Positions 50,430 through 58,527 of a stretch of 64,000 nt of DNA are shown here, piece after piece. Origin of the DNA: Agaribacterium haliotis (GTDB lineage: Bacteria; Pseudomonadota; Gammaproteobacteria; Pseudomonadales; Cellvibrionaceae); assembly GCF_002312815.1 (NCBI RefSeq), contig NZ_NKQJ01000014.1, forward strand, positions 56,778 to 120,777. Direction: 5' to 3'. Every line of letters starts with the position of its first letter. Positions within the stretch are counted from its first letter, which is position 1. The notes beneath the pieces were generated by a model. The model saw only the letters and a program-made list of their open reading frames with translations, did no database searches and was not told the DNA's origin. Position numbers and translations under genes: made by a program.

Positions 50430-53168
50430 ATGCCCGCTTTTCAGCTTTCGGCTTTGTGCCGTACGATCGTTTTTTCCAGCGCGGCCCTGTTAGCCGCATG
50501 TGGTGGTGGAGGAAGCGATTCGTCCGAGCCCGAGCCGGGCGGCTCTACAACACCGCGCCCGGGTTTTTCGGGCAGCCCAACGCCGGGCAGCTCGCCAGCG
50601 CCTTCGCTTAATGCTCTGAATGAGCAGCGCTGTAGCGCGATTGCCGAGTACGAATGGTTAGATGAGCGCTGTTATTTAATTGGCAACCACGCAGTGGCCA
50701 ACCTTCAGTATATTGAGCTGTTGCCAGCCAAAGACCGGCAAGACCTACTTAGCTGGTTGACTAAGCTGGAGAAAAAAGTCGCGTTTCGGGAAATCTTCCC
50801 TAATTTCAGTGACAGCGACAGCCTCGGTCGTATTCCCGATGCGCAGCCGGTACTGGCGCTCGATAACAATTTATTGCTCGACCGGCTCGACGATGCTGCG
50901 GTGGTTAAAACTGACAGTGGCATGGTCAGCATTTCTAAGCTCGGTTTAAGTGACGAGAGCTATTCACAAGAAGTCGGTGTAAATGTCGCGATTGATCAAA
51001 ATGTTGTTGAAAACAAGCGTGTGCAATTGCGACTCGGCGGTGGGCGCATGCGCTTGTCGCTGTTTGGCGCCGAGGTATATCGCTTTGATATGGTTGATGC
51101 GCTGTTTTTGCAAAGCCATATTGCCAGCGGCAGAGAAGGTGACTTGAGTACACGGCCGAGCGTTAAGCTGCAAAGCCGGCGCGAGACAGAGCTCGATTAT
51201 GCAAGTTTGGCTGCCGGGCCTCTATTTGAACTGCTGACTTTGCATTTTGCCGCCGCGGGCGACAGTGTCACTGCCGTTCAACAAAAGCTGGCCTTAAGCC
51301 AGGGCTACGCCGATGCTCATATAAAACTCGACGGCGAGCAGCCTAAACTGGCGATGCAACTGCAGTTGGGCGAGCAGCGTTCGGCGCTGCTGAGCAACAG
51401 CCGCAGTGACAGCGGTGATACTGCAAGGCCTGCAACCGCTGCTAACCTGTACTTTCCTAAGTTTGCCCTCGGCACGCATTTACATCAGGACTCGGTCAGC
51501 TTGGCGCTTAAGCTTTATTTGCGCCCGGCCCAGTTCAGCGGTGCCGCAAGCAGTTTGATAACACTGCCGCTTGAGCTGCAGCTCGAAGAAGCCGAGCCCC
51601 TTGACGATCAGATTTTTGTGCGCAACTACAGTTATAAAAATCCGAAGTTTGTGCAAGGTGGTGATGCTGAACTACACCGCCTGGCGGACAGCGAAGCTTT
51701 GTTTGATATCACCATGGGCATGTCTGAGCGTCTTGATGCGATGCAAGACAGCGCCGACAGGCGAAGTTATTCAAGTGCGCAGTGGCGCTATTTCCCAAGT
51801 TTTACTCAGTGGTCGTCGAGCTTTATTACGATTGCTGAAGACGAGTACCAGCTGCCAATGGCGGTGTTGGACGATGTAAGTTTGCAGCAGCAGGCTATTA
51901 ATCTTGCGGCGCCGAAACATGCCGGTGGCGCCGTACCGAATCGACAAGAGTGGAATAACAGTCGCCACTGGGCGGATGATCTGGGCTGGATTCTGGGCCG
52001 GGCTTTTGAGCACGACGCAGATAGCGCACTGAGCAAACTGCCTACTTGGTTGAGCTCAGAGCAAAGTCATGCCGCGTTTACCGAATTAAGCCAGCACTTA
52101 AGCGCGGTACTTGAACCGCTCGATGATGATTTGCGTGAGATTTATGTTGATTATCTGCTCGATTTTTATATTCGTATGGCCTATCTCGGCCAGCTCGGCA
52201 GCAGCCAGGTACCAAGCCCGGAGCAAATGCTTAACGCGCTGAATCAATCCGGGCTGGAATTTTTTGCCGCGTTCCAGGCCCAGTTATTAAACCTTACTAA
52301 TGTACGTTATTCCGAACCGCGCCAGTGGCTGGTGGACGACGATGCTTTGAGTGTTGTTGCGAATATTTCAAATATTCTCAGCGATGACAACGTCGCTCTG
52401 ATCAAAGCTCACGACAACAAAGCCTTTGCTTTTTCTTCGGTGCCGGCGCTGAACCTTGCGGTGTTTCGTTTGTATGTCGACAGCGACAAAGACTTAGAGC
52501 TTTTTGCTGAAACGATGCAAAAGCGCTCGGCAGCCGTTAGTCACCTTGTCAGTTTTATTGAGAGTGACGAGCCGAATAAACAAGATGATTATGACTTTGA
52601 AAACGGCGCAGATGATCTCGCCAAGCGCGCCTATGGCGAGCTGTGGTCGGAACAAACGTATCAAGACTTGGTTGAGGTAATGAGTTTTGCCTACGATCGC
52701 AGCAGCAGCTCAAACGAGCCTATGTGTACTGCCGCATCAGTTGTTGAAAACATTTACTGTACCGACAGGTTTAACTCAAAGATCTTTAACTTATATTCAA
52801 CGAATGAGGGTTATTTAGCTAGTTACGACAATACAAAACCCTATGTTGAAAACGCAAAAACACTGGCAGAGATTCACGCTGCTATTTTAGAGATGGATGA
52901 ACTTAAAGGCCATATTCTGTTTTCTGTGCACTCGGATTATTTTCGCGCCATCGAAGATGGCTTGTGGCTGGATTGTGAAGCGCAGCAGATCGTCGACAAT
53001 ATTGGCAACAGCAAAACTCTGATTGACCAATATTTAGCGCTGGTTAAGCTTGAGCCGCGCCCGCGCTTATATTCCGATGCTCATGAAGCTCAGCAAGCCG
53101 TCGAAAAGGCTTTTGTTGAGCAGCTAAAACAGTGTGAGTTAGTAGTAATGGATGCCAATGCCTCGTAG
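50430..53168 (+). CDS. Large outer-membrane-type lipoprotein, unknown function
   Basis: A 912-residue lipoprotein, not recognised. Lipobox ALLAACGGG (Cys about 24) follows the signal peptide; then a PGGSTTPRPGF-type Pro/Ser spacer. The body is acidic, mixed alpha/beta, with Cys pairs NEQRCSAIAEYEWLDERCYL near residue 67 and C-terminal SNEPMCTAASVVENIYCTDRF and WLDCEAQ/LKQCELV, and no membrane helix. A central part contains EWNNSRHWADDLGWILGRAFEHDADSALSKLP. The start at 50430 is supported by AAAGGAG nine bases upstream. It is preceded by a gene-free stretch and followed by a terminator, so it is monocistronic. No domain, fold or enzymatic motif can be named. Confidence 0.6.
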   Translation: MPAFQLSALCRTIVFSSAALLAACGGGGSDSSEPEPGGSTTPRPGFSGSPTPGSSPAPSLNALNEQRCSAIAEYEWLDERCYLIGNHAVANLQYIELLPAKDRQDLLSWLTKLEKKVAFREIFPNFSDSDSLGRIPDAQPVLALDNNLLLDRLDDAAVVKTDSGMVSISKLGLSDESYSQEVGVNVAIDQNVVENKRVQLRLGGGRMRLSLFGAEVYRFDMVDALFLQSHIASGREGDLSTRPSVKLQSRRETELDYASLAAGPLFELLTLHFAAAGDSVTAVQQKLALSQGYADAHIKLDGEQPKLAMQLQLGEQRSALLSNSRSDSGDTARPATAANLYFPKFALGTHLHQDSVSLALKLYLRPAQFSGAASSLITLPLELQLEEAEPLDDQIFVRNYSYKNPKFVQGGDAELHRLADSEALFDITMGMSERLDAMQDSADRRSYSSAQWRYFPSFTQWSSSFITIAEDEYQLPMAVLDDVSLQQQAINLAAPKHAGGAVPNRQEWNNSRHWADDLGWILGRAFEHDADSALSKLPTWLSSEQSHAAFTELSQHLSAVLEPLDDDLREIYVDYLLDFYIRMAYLGQLGSSQVPSPEQMLNALNQSGLEFFAAFQAQLLNLTNVRYSEPRQWLVDDDALSVVANISNILSDDNVALIKAHDNKAFAFSSVPALNLAVFRLYVDSDKDLELFAETMQKRSAAVSHLVSFIESDEPNKQDDYDFENGADDLAKRAYGELWSEQTYQDLVEVMSFAYDRSSSSNEPMCTAASVVENIYCTDRFNSKIFNLYSTNEGYLASYDNTKPYVENAKTLAEIHAAILEMDELKGHILFSVHSDYFRAIEDGLWLDCEAQQIVDNIGNSKTLIDQYLALVKLEPRPRLYSDAHEAQQAVEKAFVEQLKQCELVVMDANAS

Positions 53169-53228
53169 CTAATAGCTACAACCAAGGTCTACTAACGCTT
53201 ACTTAAACTAAGCTTTAAGATGTGTTTT

Positions 53229-53263
53229 ACAGCCAGGTGCTCTGCCGAGCCCTGGCTGTTTTT
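53229..53263 (+). terminator. Terminator of the large lipoprotein gene
   Basis: Arms ACAGCCAGG (53229-53237) and CCTGGCTGT (53251-53259) pair over 9 bases, followed by TTTT. Confidence 0.9.
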
Positions 53264-53324
53264 ATGGCAGCTCATAGCATGTTTACGATAGCTAACAGTT
53301 TTGGGGGCGCTAGTGGCTCGTTCT

Positions 53325-53415
53325 GCTAGCTAATCGCTTTTTTCGCGAGCTAAAGGCTTTCCCTGTCGCTAATGGCTTTTTCCGCTAGCTAATGGCTTTT
53401 TTCCGAGCTATTAAA
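53325..53415 (+). repeat. Degenerate tandem repeat of GCTAATGGCTTTTT
   Basis: Between the terminator and the next gene are four imperfect copies, about 18-23 bases apart, of a unit like CTAGCTAATGGCTTTTTTCCG (53330, 53345, 53367, 53385), with T-runs between. They are non-coding. The spacing is irregular and the function unknown. Confidence 0.5.
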
Positions 53416-53568
53416 AAGCCAGGCGCAAATGTTGCCCTGTTTTTATAAAGCCTGAAGTTATTTTAATGAAAGGCGCGCCAATATTTTTTGTGATGTATGC
53501 ACTGCTTCGTCGTTCCTTCTTACAATAGCCCTTCGAAGCTCTTTTGTTCTTTTGATAAGGATTGATCA

Positions 53569-54009
53569 ATGAAAGGTATAATTTTGGTAGTGGCAGTAGC
53601 CGCGCTTGCGACGGCATGTTCTTCTCACGACAGCAAACACGCTGACAGCGCTAAAGACTTAATGGGGCAGCAAGGCCAGCTGGTTGGCATGGACCTGTTT
53701 GACAATCTCAGTTCGCAACTGGGGGTCAGCGACAAACAGGCTAAAGGTGGGGCAGGAGCGCTGCTCGCTCTGGCAAATAATAAGCTCGGGGATTCCGGTA
53801 TGAGCGCTCTTGCAGGCCAGTTGAGCTCTGGTCACGGCAGTTCAGCGTTAAGTTCTATCGACAGCATGGATTCGGTTTACAAAGTTTTCGACAGCCTGGG
53901 TATGGATTCGTCGATGGTCGGTAAATTTATTCCGGTGATGACTAAGTATTTTGGTGGCAAAGGCGGCTCGAGTGTTGCCGGTGAGCTAGCAAAAATCTGG
54001 CAAGCATAG
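53569..54009 (+). CDS. DUF2780 family lipoprotein
   Basis: A 146-residue small lipoprotein of the DUF2780 (VcgC/VcgE-like) family. Lipobox ALATACSS (Cys about 17) after a short signal peptide. The mature part begins with an acidic helix, then MDLFDNLSSQLGVSDKQAKGGAGALLALANNKL, a Gly/Ser-rich SALAGQLSSGHGSSALSS stretch, and VYKVFDSLGMDSSMVGKFIPVMTKYFGGKGGSSVAGELAKIW, which matches the family's helical pattern. It is monocistronic, with its own leader and terminator. Function unknown. Confidence 0.85.
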   Translation: MKGIILVVAVAALATACSSHDSKHADSAKDLMGQQGQLVGMDLFDNLSSQLGVSDKQAKGGAGALLALANNKLGDSGMSALAGQLSSGHGSSALSSIDSMDSVYKVFDSLGMDSSMVGKFIPVMTKYFGGKGGSSVAGELAKIWQA

Positions 54010-54022
54010 TTTTATGTTTCAG

Positions 54023-54054
54023 GCGTGCCTTAGCAGTGGCTAAGGCACGCTTTT
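54023..54054 (+). terminator. Terminator of the DUF2780 gene
   Basis: Arms GCGTGCCTTAG (54023-54033) and CTAAGGCACGC (54040-54050) pair over 11 bases with a 6-base loop, followed by TTTT. Confidence 0.95.
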
Positions 54055-54363
54055 CCCGCTACCTTTTAGCTTGATCGTCTTTGCCTAGGTTTGTGATCGT
54101 TTACACGCTGCCCGTAAAAATCGACGTCGTTAAAAAATAAATATTCTTACTTTATTTTTTATCTTATTTTTGTTTTTATTGTCCTGTCGTCTTATTCCCT
54201 CTTAATTTCCCATACAGAATATTCACTTGATCAATCACGGATTGTCTGTGATAAAAACGTGATGGTTTTGTTATAAATTTCCAGCCCCCGATTAGTAGAC
54301 TCTCAGTATTCCACCCAATTAATTATAAACATCGTTACCTAAGATTCCTCGGGGGAGGCTTCG
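54055..54363 (+). other. AT-rich leader of the cytochrome genes
   Basis: About 310 AT-rich bases with long T/A runs, ending at CGGGGGAGGC just before the lipoprotein start (GGGGGAGG is a strong ribosome site). A promoter for the cytochrome operon is expected here, but no -35/-10 pair or regulator palindrome stands out. Confidence 0.4.
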
Positions 54364-56763
54364 ATGATATTGAGACAAAGCTTATTTAATCGCGTGCCAA
54401 ACAATTGTTTTAGCTGGTTTTCTGTGGCGGCTTTTAGCCTTGCTTTAAGCGCTTGCGGAGCCGGAAGTGGTGATGGTCTGGATAAAAATGGTCAGCCTCT
54501 TACTGGTGTTATCGCAGGTCCCAGCGACGATCTGTTTACTCAGGTGCAAGAGGTCTTTACTGCAAACTGTATACGCTGCCACTCGGGGCCATCTGCGCCG
54601 CAGGGCATGAGTCTTGCCGCCGGTGTTTCTTACAATCAAATTGTTAACGTTGCGAGCAATCAAAAGCCCGACTTGCTGCGCATCAACCCTTCAAACCCAG
54701 ACGATAGTTATTTACTGCAAAAAGTACTCGGCTCGCCCGGTATTTCAGGTTCACAGATGCCTCTAGGAGGGCCGTTCTTAAGCAGTGAAAATATTCAAAT
54801 TATTCGCGACTGGATCGCTGCAGGTGCACCACAGGCACAAGCGCCCGACCCAGAGGCTGAAGTTATTATCGATATTTCTGCGTTAGCGAATTATCGCAAT
54901 TGGCAAACGGTTGATTACAGTATCGGTGTGAGCAGTGGTTTCCTTACCGATGGCATTCACAGCAGTGGCAGCGATGAATTTGTTCGCCGGGTTTACGCCA
55001 ATGACATCGCACTTAATTCAAGTGGGGATGAATTTGCCAACGGCTCAATTTTGGTAAAAGAAACCTTTAGTTACGCCAACGACGGTAAAAGTATCGAATT
55101 TGCCGAAGCCGGTGGTTTATTGGCAATGGTTAAGCGCGGTGGTACTTACTCTCCTGACGGCGGTGGCTGGGAGTGGTTTAACGTCAAGCCCGACTTATCC
55201 GGTTTTAATGCGCGTGGCATTGATGTGCGCCAGGGCACTTGCCTTTCTTGCCACAGCGCGGCAGAGCTCGATGATGCCGGTGAGGCGATTGGCGGGCACG
55301 ATTATGTATTTGCGCATTCATCTGAAGTGATTGCCGATGATACAAGTTTTGCAAATTATCGCGACTGGCATTTAATCGATACCTTAACTTCAAGGCCAGA
55401 GCTTCTTGGCGATAAAGCTCACGGTGCCGGTGTCGATGCCAGCCGGCGCCTGGTTTACAAAAAGCAGCTCTATGCCAACCCAGACAGTACGGCTCAAGGG
55501 TATCCAATTGGTACGGCGATCGTTAAAGAGGCCTATGACAGCGATGGCAACATTATTGATGTTACGGCAATGCTTAAGCGCGGCGGCGGTTTCAGCCCGA
55601 TGTTTGGCGACTGGGAGTGGTTTTTACTCGAGGCTCAAAGCGGCAAGATTTTAGTCGATGAGGCCGGTGCGCCACGCCGGGGAGCGATGCTTAATAACGG
55701 TGGCTGTGTTGGCTGCCACGCTGGAGCTAAGGCCCAGGACAATACTGGTATCGACTTTGTCTTTAAGCACGCCGGCGACCCGTTTAACAACCACCAGGAA
55801 TTTGTCGCCGAGCTCAGTGACTTTCAAGGTTTTGAAAACTGGGCTTTAGTCGATTACACCATTGGTGCCGCCAATGCCGCGATAGCCGGTGGTGCCCATC
55901 AGGGCGCAAACGATACATTTTCAAGGCGGGTTTACGCCAACCCAACGGCGCTTAATTTTGACGGCACAAGTTATGCTCAAGGCTCAATTATTGTCAAAGC
56001 GGTGACAACACGCGCAAGTGGCAGTGACCAGTTTGCACCGCAAGATGGGCTGCTAGCGATGGTTAAGCGCGGTGGTAGTTTTAATCAGGAAAATGGCGGC
56101 TGGGAATACTTTGGTTTAGAAACGGATTTAAGCGGCATTATTAAGCGCGGCGCCGATGTCAATAACGGCGGTTGTAACGCCTGCCACCAGGCGGCCAATG
56201 GCTCTTCGGCCAACTCGGGTAGCGATTATATCTTCCCGACACCGACAGTGTTTGTCGCCAACAACGACAGTTTTCAAAACTACACAAGTTGGCTTCTTGT
56301 CGACGAGCGCAGTGATAGAAACCCTCAGCTCGGCGCCATGGCCCACGGTGCCGCCGTGGATGCTTCGGTGCGCAAGGTTTACAAAAAACAAGACTACGCC
56401 TACCCGATCGATAACGCTCCCGGTTATCCGGTCGCCACGACTTATGTTAAAGAAATATTTGCTGCCGATGGCACGACCTTAACCGGCTTAGTGGCAATGG
56501 TGAAAATGACTGAGACGAGCGAGCTGGATTCGGGCGCGCTGCAAAGCGGTTGGGAGTTTTTTGTACTCGACCCTGCCAGCGGCAATATTTTACTGAATGA
56601 TGATGGCAGTGAGCGCCGGGGAACGATGCTCTCGGGCAATGGCAGCATGACCGGGGGCTGTGTTGGTTGTCACGCTGCGGCAAACAGCGCTGGCGGGACA
56701 AGCAAAGACTATATCTTTGATCACCCCGACGATCCGTTTGTTGGCAGTGTTGGCTCTAATTAG
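54364..56763 (+). CDS. Penta-heme lipoprotein with four P460-like repeats
   Basis: A 799-residue lipoprotein (lipobox LALSACGAG, Cys31). Five CxxCH motifs at Cys69, Cys293, Cys448, Cys604 and Cys766 mark c-type hemes. Residues about 55-165 are an N-terminal cytochrome module (VFTANCIRCHSG, RINPSNPDDSYLLQKVLG, PFLSSENIQIIRDWIAAGAP). Residues about 175-300, 325-455, 490-610 and 640-770 are four tandem domains like cytochrome P460: YRNWQTVDYSIG, FVRRVYAND, FANGSILVKE, LLAMVKRGG, GGWEWF, ending in the CxxCH. Domains 1 and 3, and 2 and 4, are most alike. P460 enzymes oxidise hydroxylamine or ammonia derivatives or detoxify NO; four in one surface lipoprotein is unusual. First gene of a cytochrome operon. 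Confidence 0.83.
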   Translation: MILRQSLFNRVPNNCFSWFSVAAFSLALSACGAGSGDGLDKNGQPLTGVIAGPSDDLFTQVQEVFTANCIRCHSGPSAPQGMSLAAGVSYNQIVNVASNQKPDLLRINPSNPDDSYLLQKVLGSPGISGSQMPLGGPFLSSENIQIIRDWIAAGAPQAQAPDPEAEVIIDISALANYRNWQTVDYSIGVSSGFLTDGIHSSGSDEFVRRVYANDIALNSSGDEFANGSILVKETFSYANDGKSIEFAEAGGLLAMVKRGGTYSPDGGGWEWFNVKPDLSGFNARGIDVRQGTCLSCHSAAELDDAGEAIGGHDYVFAHSSEVIADDTSFANYRDWHLIDTLTSRPELLGDKAHGAGVDASRRLVYKKQLYANPDSTAQGYPIGTAIVKEAYDSDGNIIDVTAMLKRGGGFSPMFGDWEWFLLEAQSGKILVDEAGAPRRGAMLNNGGCVGCHAGAKAQDNTGIDFVFKHAGDPFNNHQEFVAELSDFQGFENWALVDYTIGAANAAIAGGAHQGANDTFSRRVYANPTALNFDGTSYAQGSIIVKAVTTRASGSDQFAPQDGLLAMVKRGGSFNQENGGWEYFGLETDLSGIIKRGADVNNGGCNACHQAANGSSANSGSDYIFPTPTVFVANNDSFQNYTSWLLVDERSDRNPQLGAMAHGAAVDASVRKVYKKQDYAYPIDNAPGYPVATTYVKEIFAADGTTLTGLVAMVKMTETSELDSGALQSGWEFFVLDPASGNILLNDDGSERRGTMLSGNGSMTGGCVGCHAAANSAGGTSKDYIFDHPDDPFVGSVGSN

Positions 56764-56781
56764 GGAAACAAGGATTAAAAA

Positions 56782-57912
56782 ATGAAAATGTCTATATATA
56801 TAAAAGCTTTTTTACCGCTGTTAGTGCTTGTTGTTGCCTCAACCCTGTCGATAAACAGCGCTGTGGCCGAACCCTACTTAGCTCAGCGCTACGGGCAAAA
56901 GTGCATGGCCTGCCACACGAATATGACAGGCGGTGGCAAGCGCAATGCTGTCGGGGTTGGTTACGCGATGGCCTTGACCGATTCGCCACTGCAAACCACG
57001 TTTTCACCTGCGTTAACCGATAAAATTTCAGCCGGCGCCAACTTGCGTGTCGATTACACCTATACGGATTTTTCAGATCCTAAGTCCAATGCCGAAGGCA
57101 TTACCGGGGATGAAATAGAAGATACCAGCAGCTTTGATATTAATACTGGTAATTTGTATCTGGAGTTTGCGTTAAGTGATGAGATCATTTTTTATCTCGA
57201 TCAGGAAGTTGCGCCGGAAGGTGGCCAAACACGCGAAGCCATAGCAATTAAAAAAGGTGTTTTGGGGGATCACGACTATATAAAAGCTGGGCGTTTTTTC
57301 CTGCCCTTTGGCCTTCGCTTACAGGATGACAGCGCATTTATTCGCGAGGTGTCAGGCTTTAACTTTGACAATAGCGATAACGGTGTTGAATACGGCTACG
57401 ATAGAAACAAATTATCGTTTCGTTTTTCCGTTAGTAACGGCACTCAGGGTTCGGGGGAAAACAATAAAGACAAGCAGGTCTCGAGTTTACTTGAGTGGGT
57501 TGATGCAAGGTATCGTGTCGGTGTGTCGGCGTCGGTAAACAACGGGCCAGAGCAAAGCTCGCGCAAAGCTTACGCTATCTACGGCGGCCTCACCCTTGGC
57601 AAATGGGTCTTTCTTGCCGAACTCGACAAAATTGACGATGAAGACAAGACAACTGAGCAGAGTAATCTTGTTGCATTTCTTGAGGCTAACTACCTGCTGA
57701 CGACTTCGACCAATGTCAAGTTAAGTTACGACTACCACGATCCAAACGATGACATTGATGAAAACCAGCGCATCCGCTACAGCTTGCTTGGCGAGACTTT
57801 TCTTGATCAGTTTTCGCAGCTTCGCTACGGCCTGAGGTGGGCCGATGGTATTCCGCAAAATACCTTGCAGAATCAAACTCAGCTATTTACCGAGTACCAC
57901 GTTTTTTTCTAG
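56782..57912 (+). CDS. Outer-membrane beta-barrel with N-terminal heme motif
   Basis: A 376-residue outer-membrane protein. Signal peptide residues 1-29 (INSAVA-E), then a short cytochrome-like part with CMACH at Cys41 in YGQKCMACHTNMTGGGKRNAVG. From about residue 70 to the end are alternating amphipathic strands (NLRVDYTYTDFS, LYLEFALSDEIIFYLDQEV, IKAGRFFLPFGLRL and others) ending in aromatic FTEYHVFF, the usual C-terminal Phe of outer-membrane barrels. The fused monoheme and porin plan is like Cyc2-type electron conduits, though the barrel is shorter. It is 18 bases after the penta-heme lipoprotein gene and probably forms an outer-membrane complex with it. Confidence 0.83.
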   Translation: MKMSIYIKAFLPLLVLVVASTLSINSAVAEPYLAQRYGQKCMACHTNMTGGGKRNAVGVGYAMALTDSPLQTTFSPALTDKISAGANLRVDYTYTDFSDPKSNAEGITGDEIEDTSSFDINTGNLYLEFALSDEIIFYLDQEVAPEGGQTREAIAIKKGVLGDHDYIKAGRFFLPFGLRLQDDSAFIREVSGFNFDNSDNGVEYGYDRNKLSFRFSVSNGTQGSGENNKDKQVSSLLEWVDARYRVGVSASVNNGPEQSSRKAYAIYGGLTLGKWVFLAELDKIDDEDKTTEQSNLVAFLEANYLLTTSTNVKLSYDYHDPNDDIDENQRIRYSLLGETFLDQFSQLRYGLRWADGIPQNTLQNQTQLFTEYHVFF

Positions 57913-57989
57913 CAGGCTGTTTATAAAAAATAGCACTAATCTATCGGCGCCTTGGCTGGCCGATAAATGGCGTAAATGAGTAACAAGAT

Positions 57990-58313
57990 ATGACTGATAT
58001 AACTGATTCAAAAGTGGCCGCGTTAAAGCTAGCTGGTGTGCTGACTATAGTTGTTGCGAGTGTTTTTCTTAGCATCGAGGCAAGCGCCAGTACTCCGCCG
58101 GAGGCGGCTGCCTGCGCCGCCTGCCACGGCCCCGGAGGCAAGTCGACGGTAGCGCTGTATCCGGTGCTGGCCGGCCAGCACGAAGCTTATATAAAAAAGC
58201 AGTTGCTGGATTTTAAATCGGGCGCGCGCAAAGACCCGGTGATGAGTGCGATGGCTAAACCGTTGACGGAAAAGCAGATAGATACCTTGGCCAAATATTT
58301 TTCCAAGCAGTAG
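57990..58313 (+). CDS. Cytochrome c553-type monoheme protein
   Basis: A 107-residue periplasmic class I cytochrome c. The signal peptide is residues 1-34 (LTIVVASVFLSIEASA-S). The heme site is CAACHGPGG (Cys42-His46), and the axial Met is likely in DPVMSAMAKPLTEKQIDTLAKYF. The sequence PVLAGQHEAYIKKQLLDFKSGAR matches small cytochrome c553/c4-half proteins. It is the third gene of the cytochrome run and could shuttle electrons between the outer-membrane complex and inner-membrane oxidases. Ends before a terminator. Confidence 0.9.
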   Translation: MTDITDSKVAALKLAGVLTIVVASVFLSIEASASTPPEAAACAACHGPGGKSTVALYPVLAGQHEAYIKKQLLDFKSGARKDPVMSAMAKPLTEKQIDTLAKYFSKQ

Positions 58314-58337
58314 AACTTCCCAGTGAAACTGCCCTTT

Positions 58338-58389
58338 ACCCCGGTGTTTCTGTGAATAGGGTGTAAGTACAGAAGCGCCGGGGTGTTTT
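58338..58389 (+). terminator. Terminator of the cytochrome operon
   Basis: Arms ACCCCGGTG...CTG (58338 on) and CAG...CGCCGGGGT (to 58384) form a long imperfect stem followed by TTTTT. Confidence 0.8.
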
Positions 58390-58527
58390 TATTCCTATTT
58401 AGCTTTTAACTTAAGCTTTGCTTGACCTGACTCTGGCGTTTTCCAGGGGCCTGGGCCCTAAGGAAAAAGCATTCGTCAAAATTTAGACTAAACTTATAGC
58501 TTTTGGGGCGGGGTTTGGTCTTTTATT

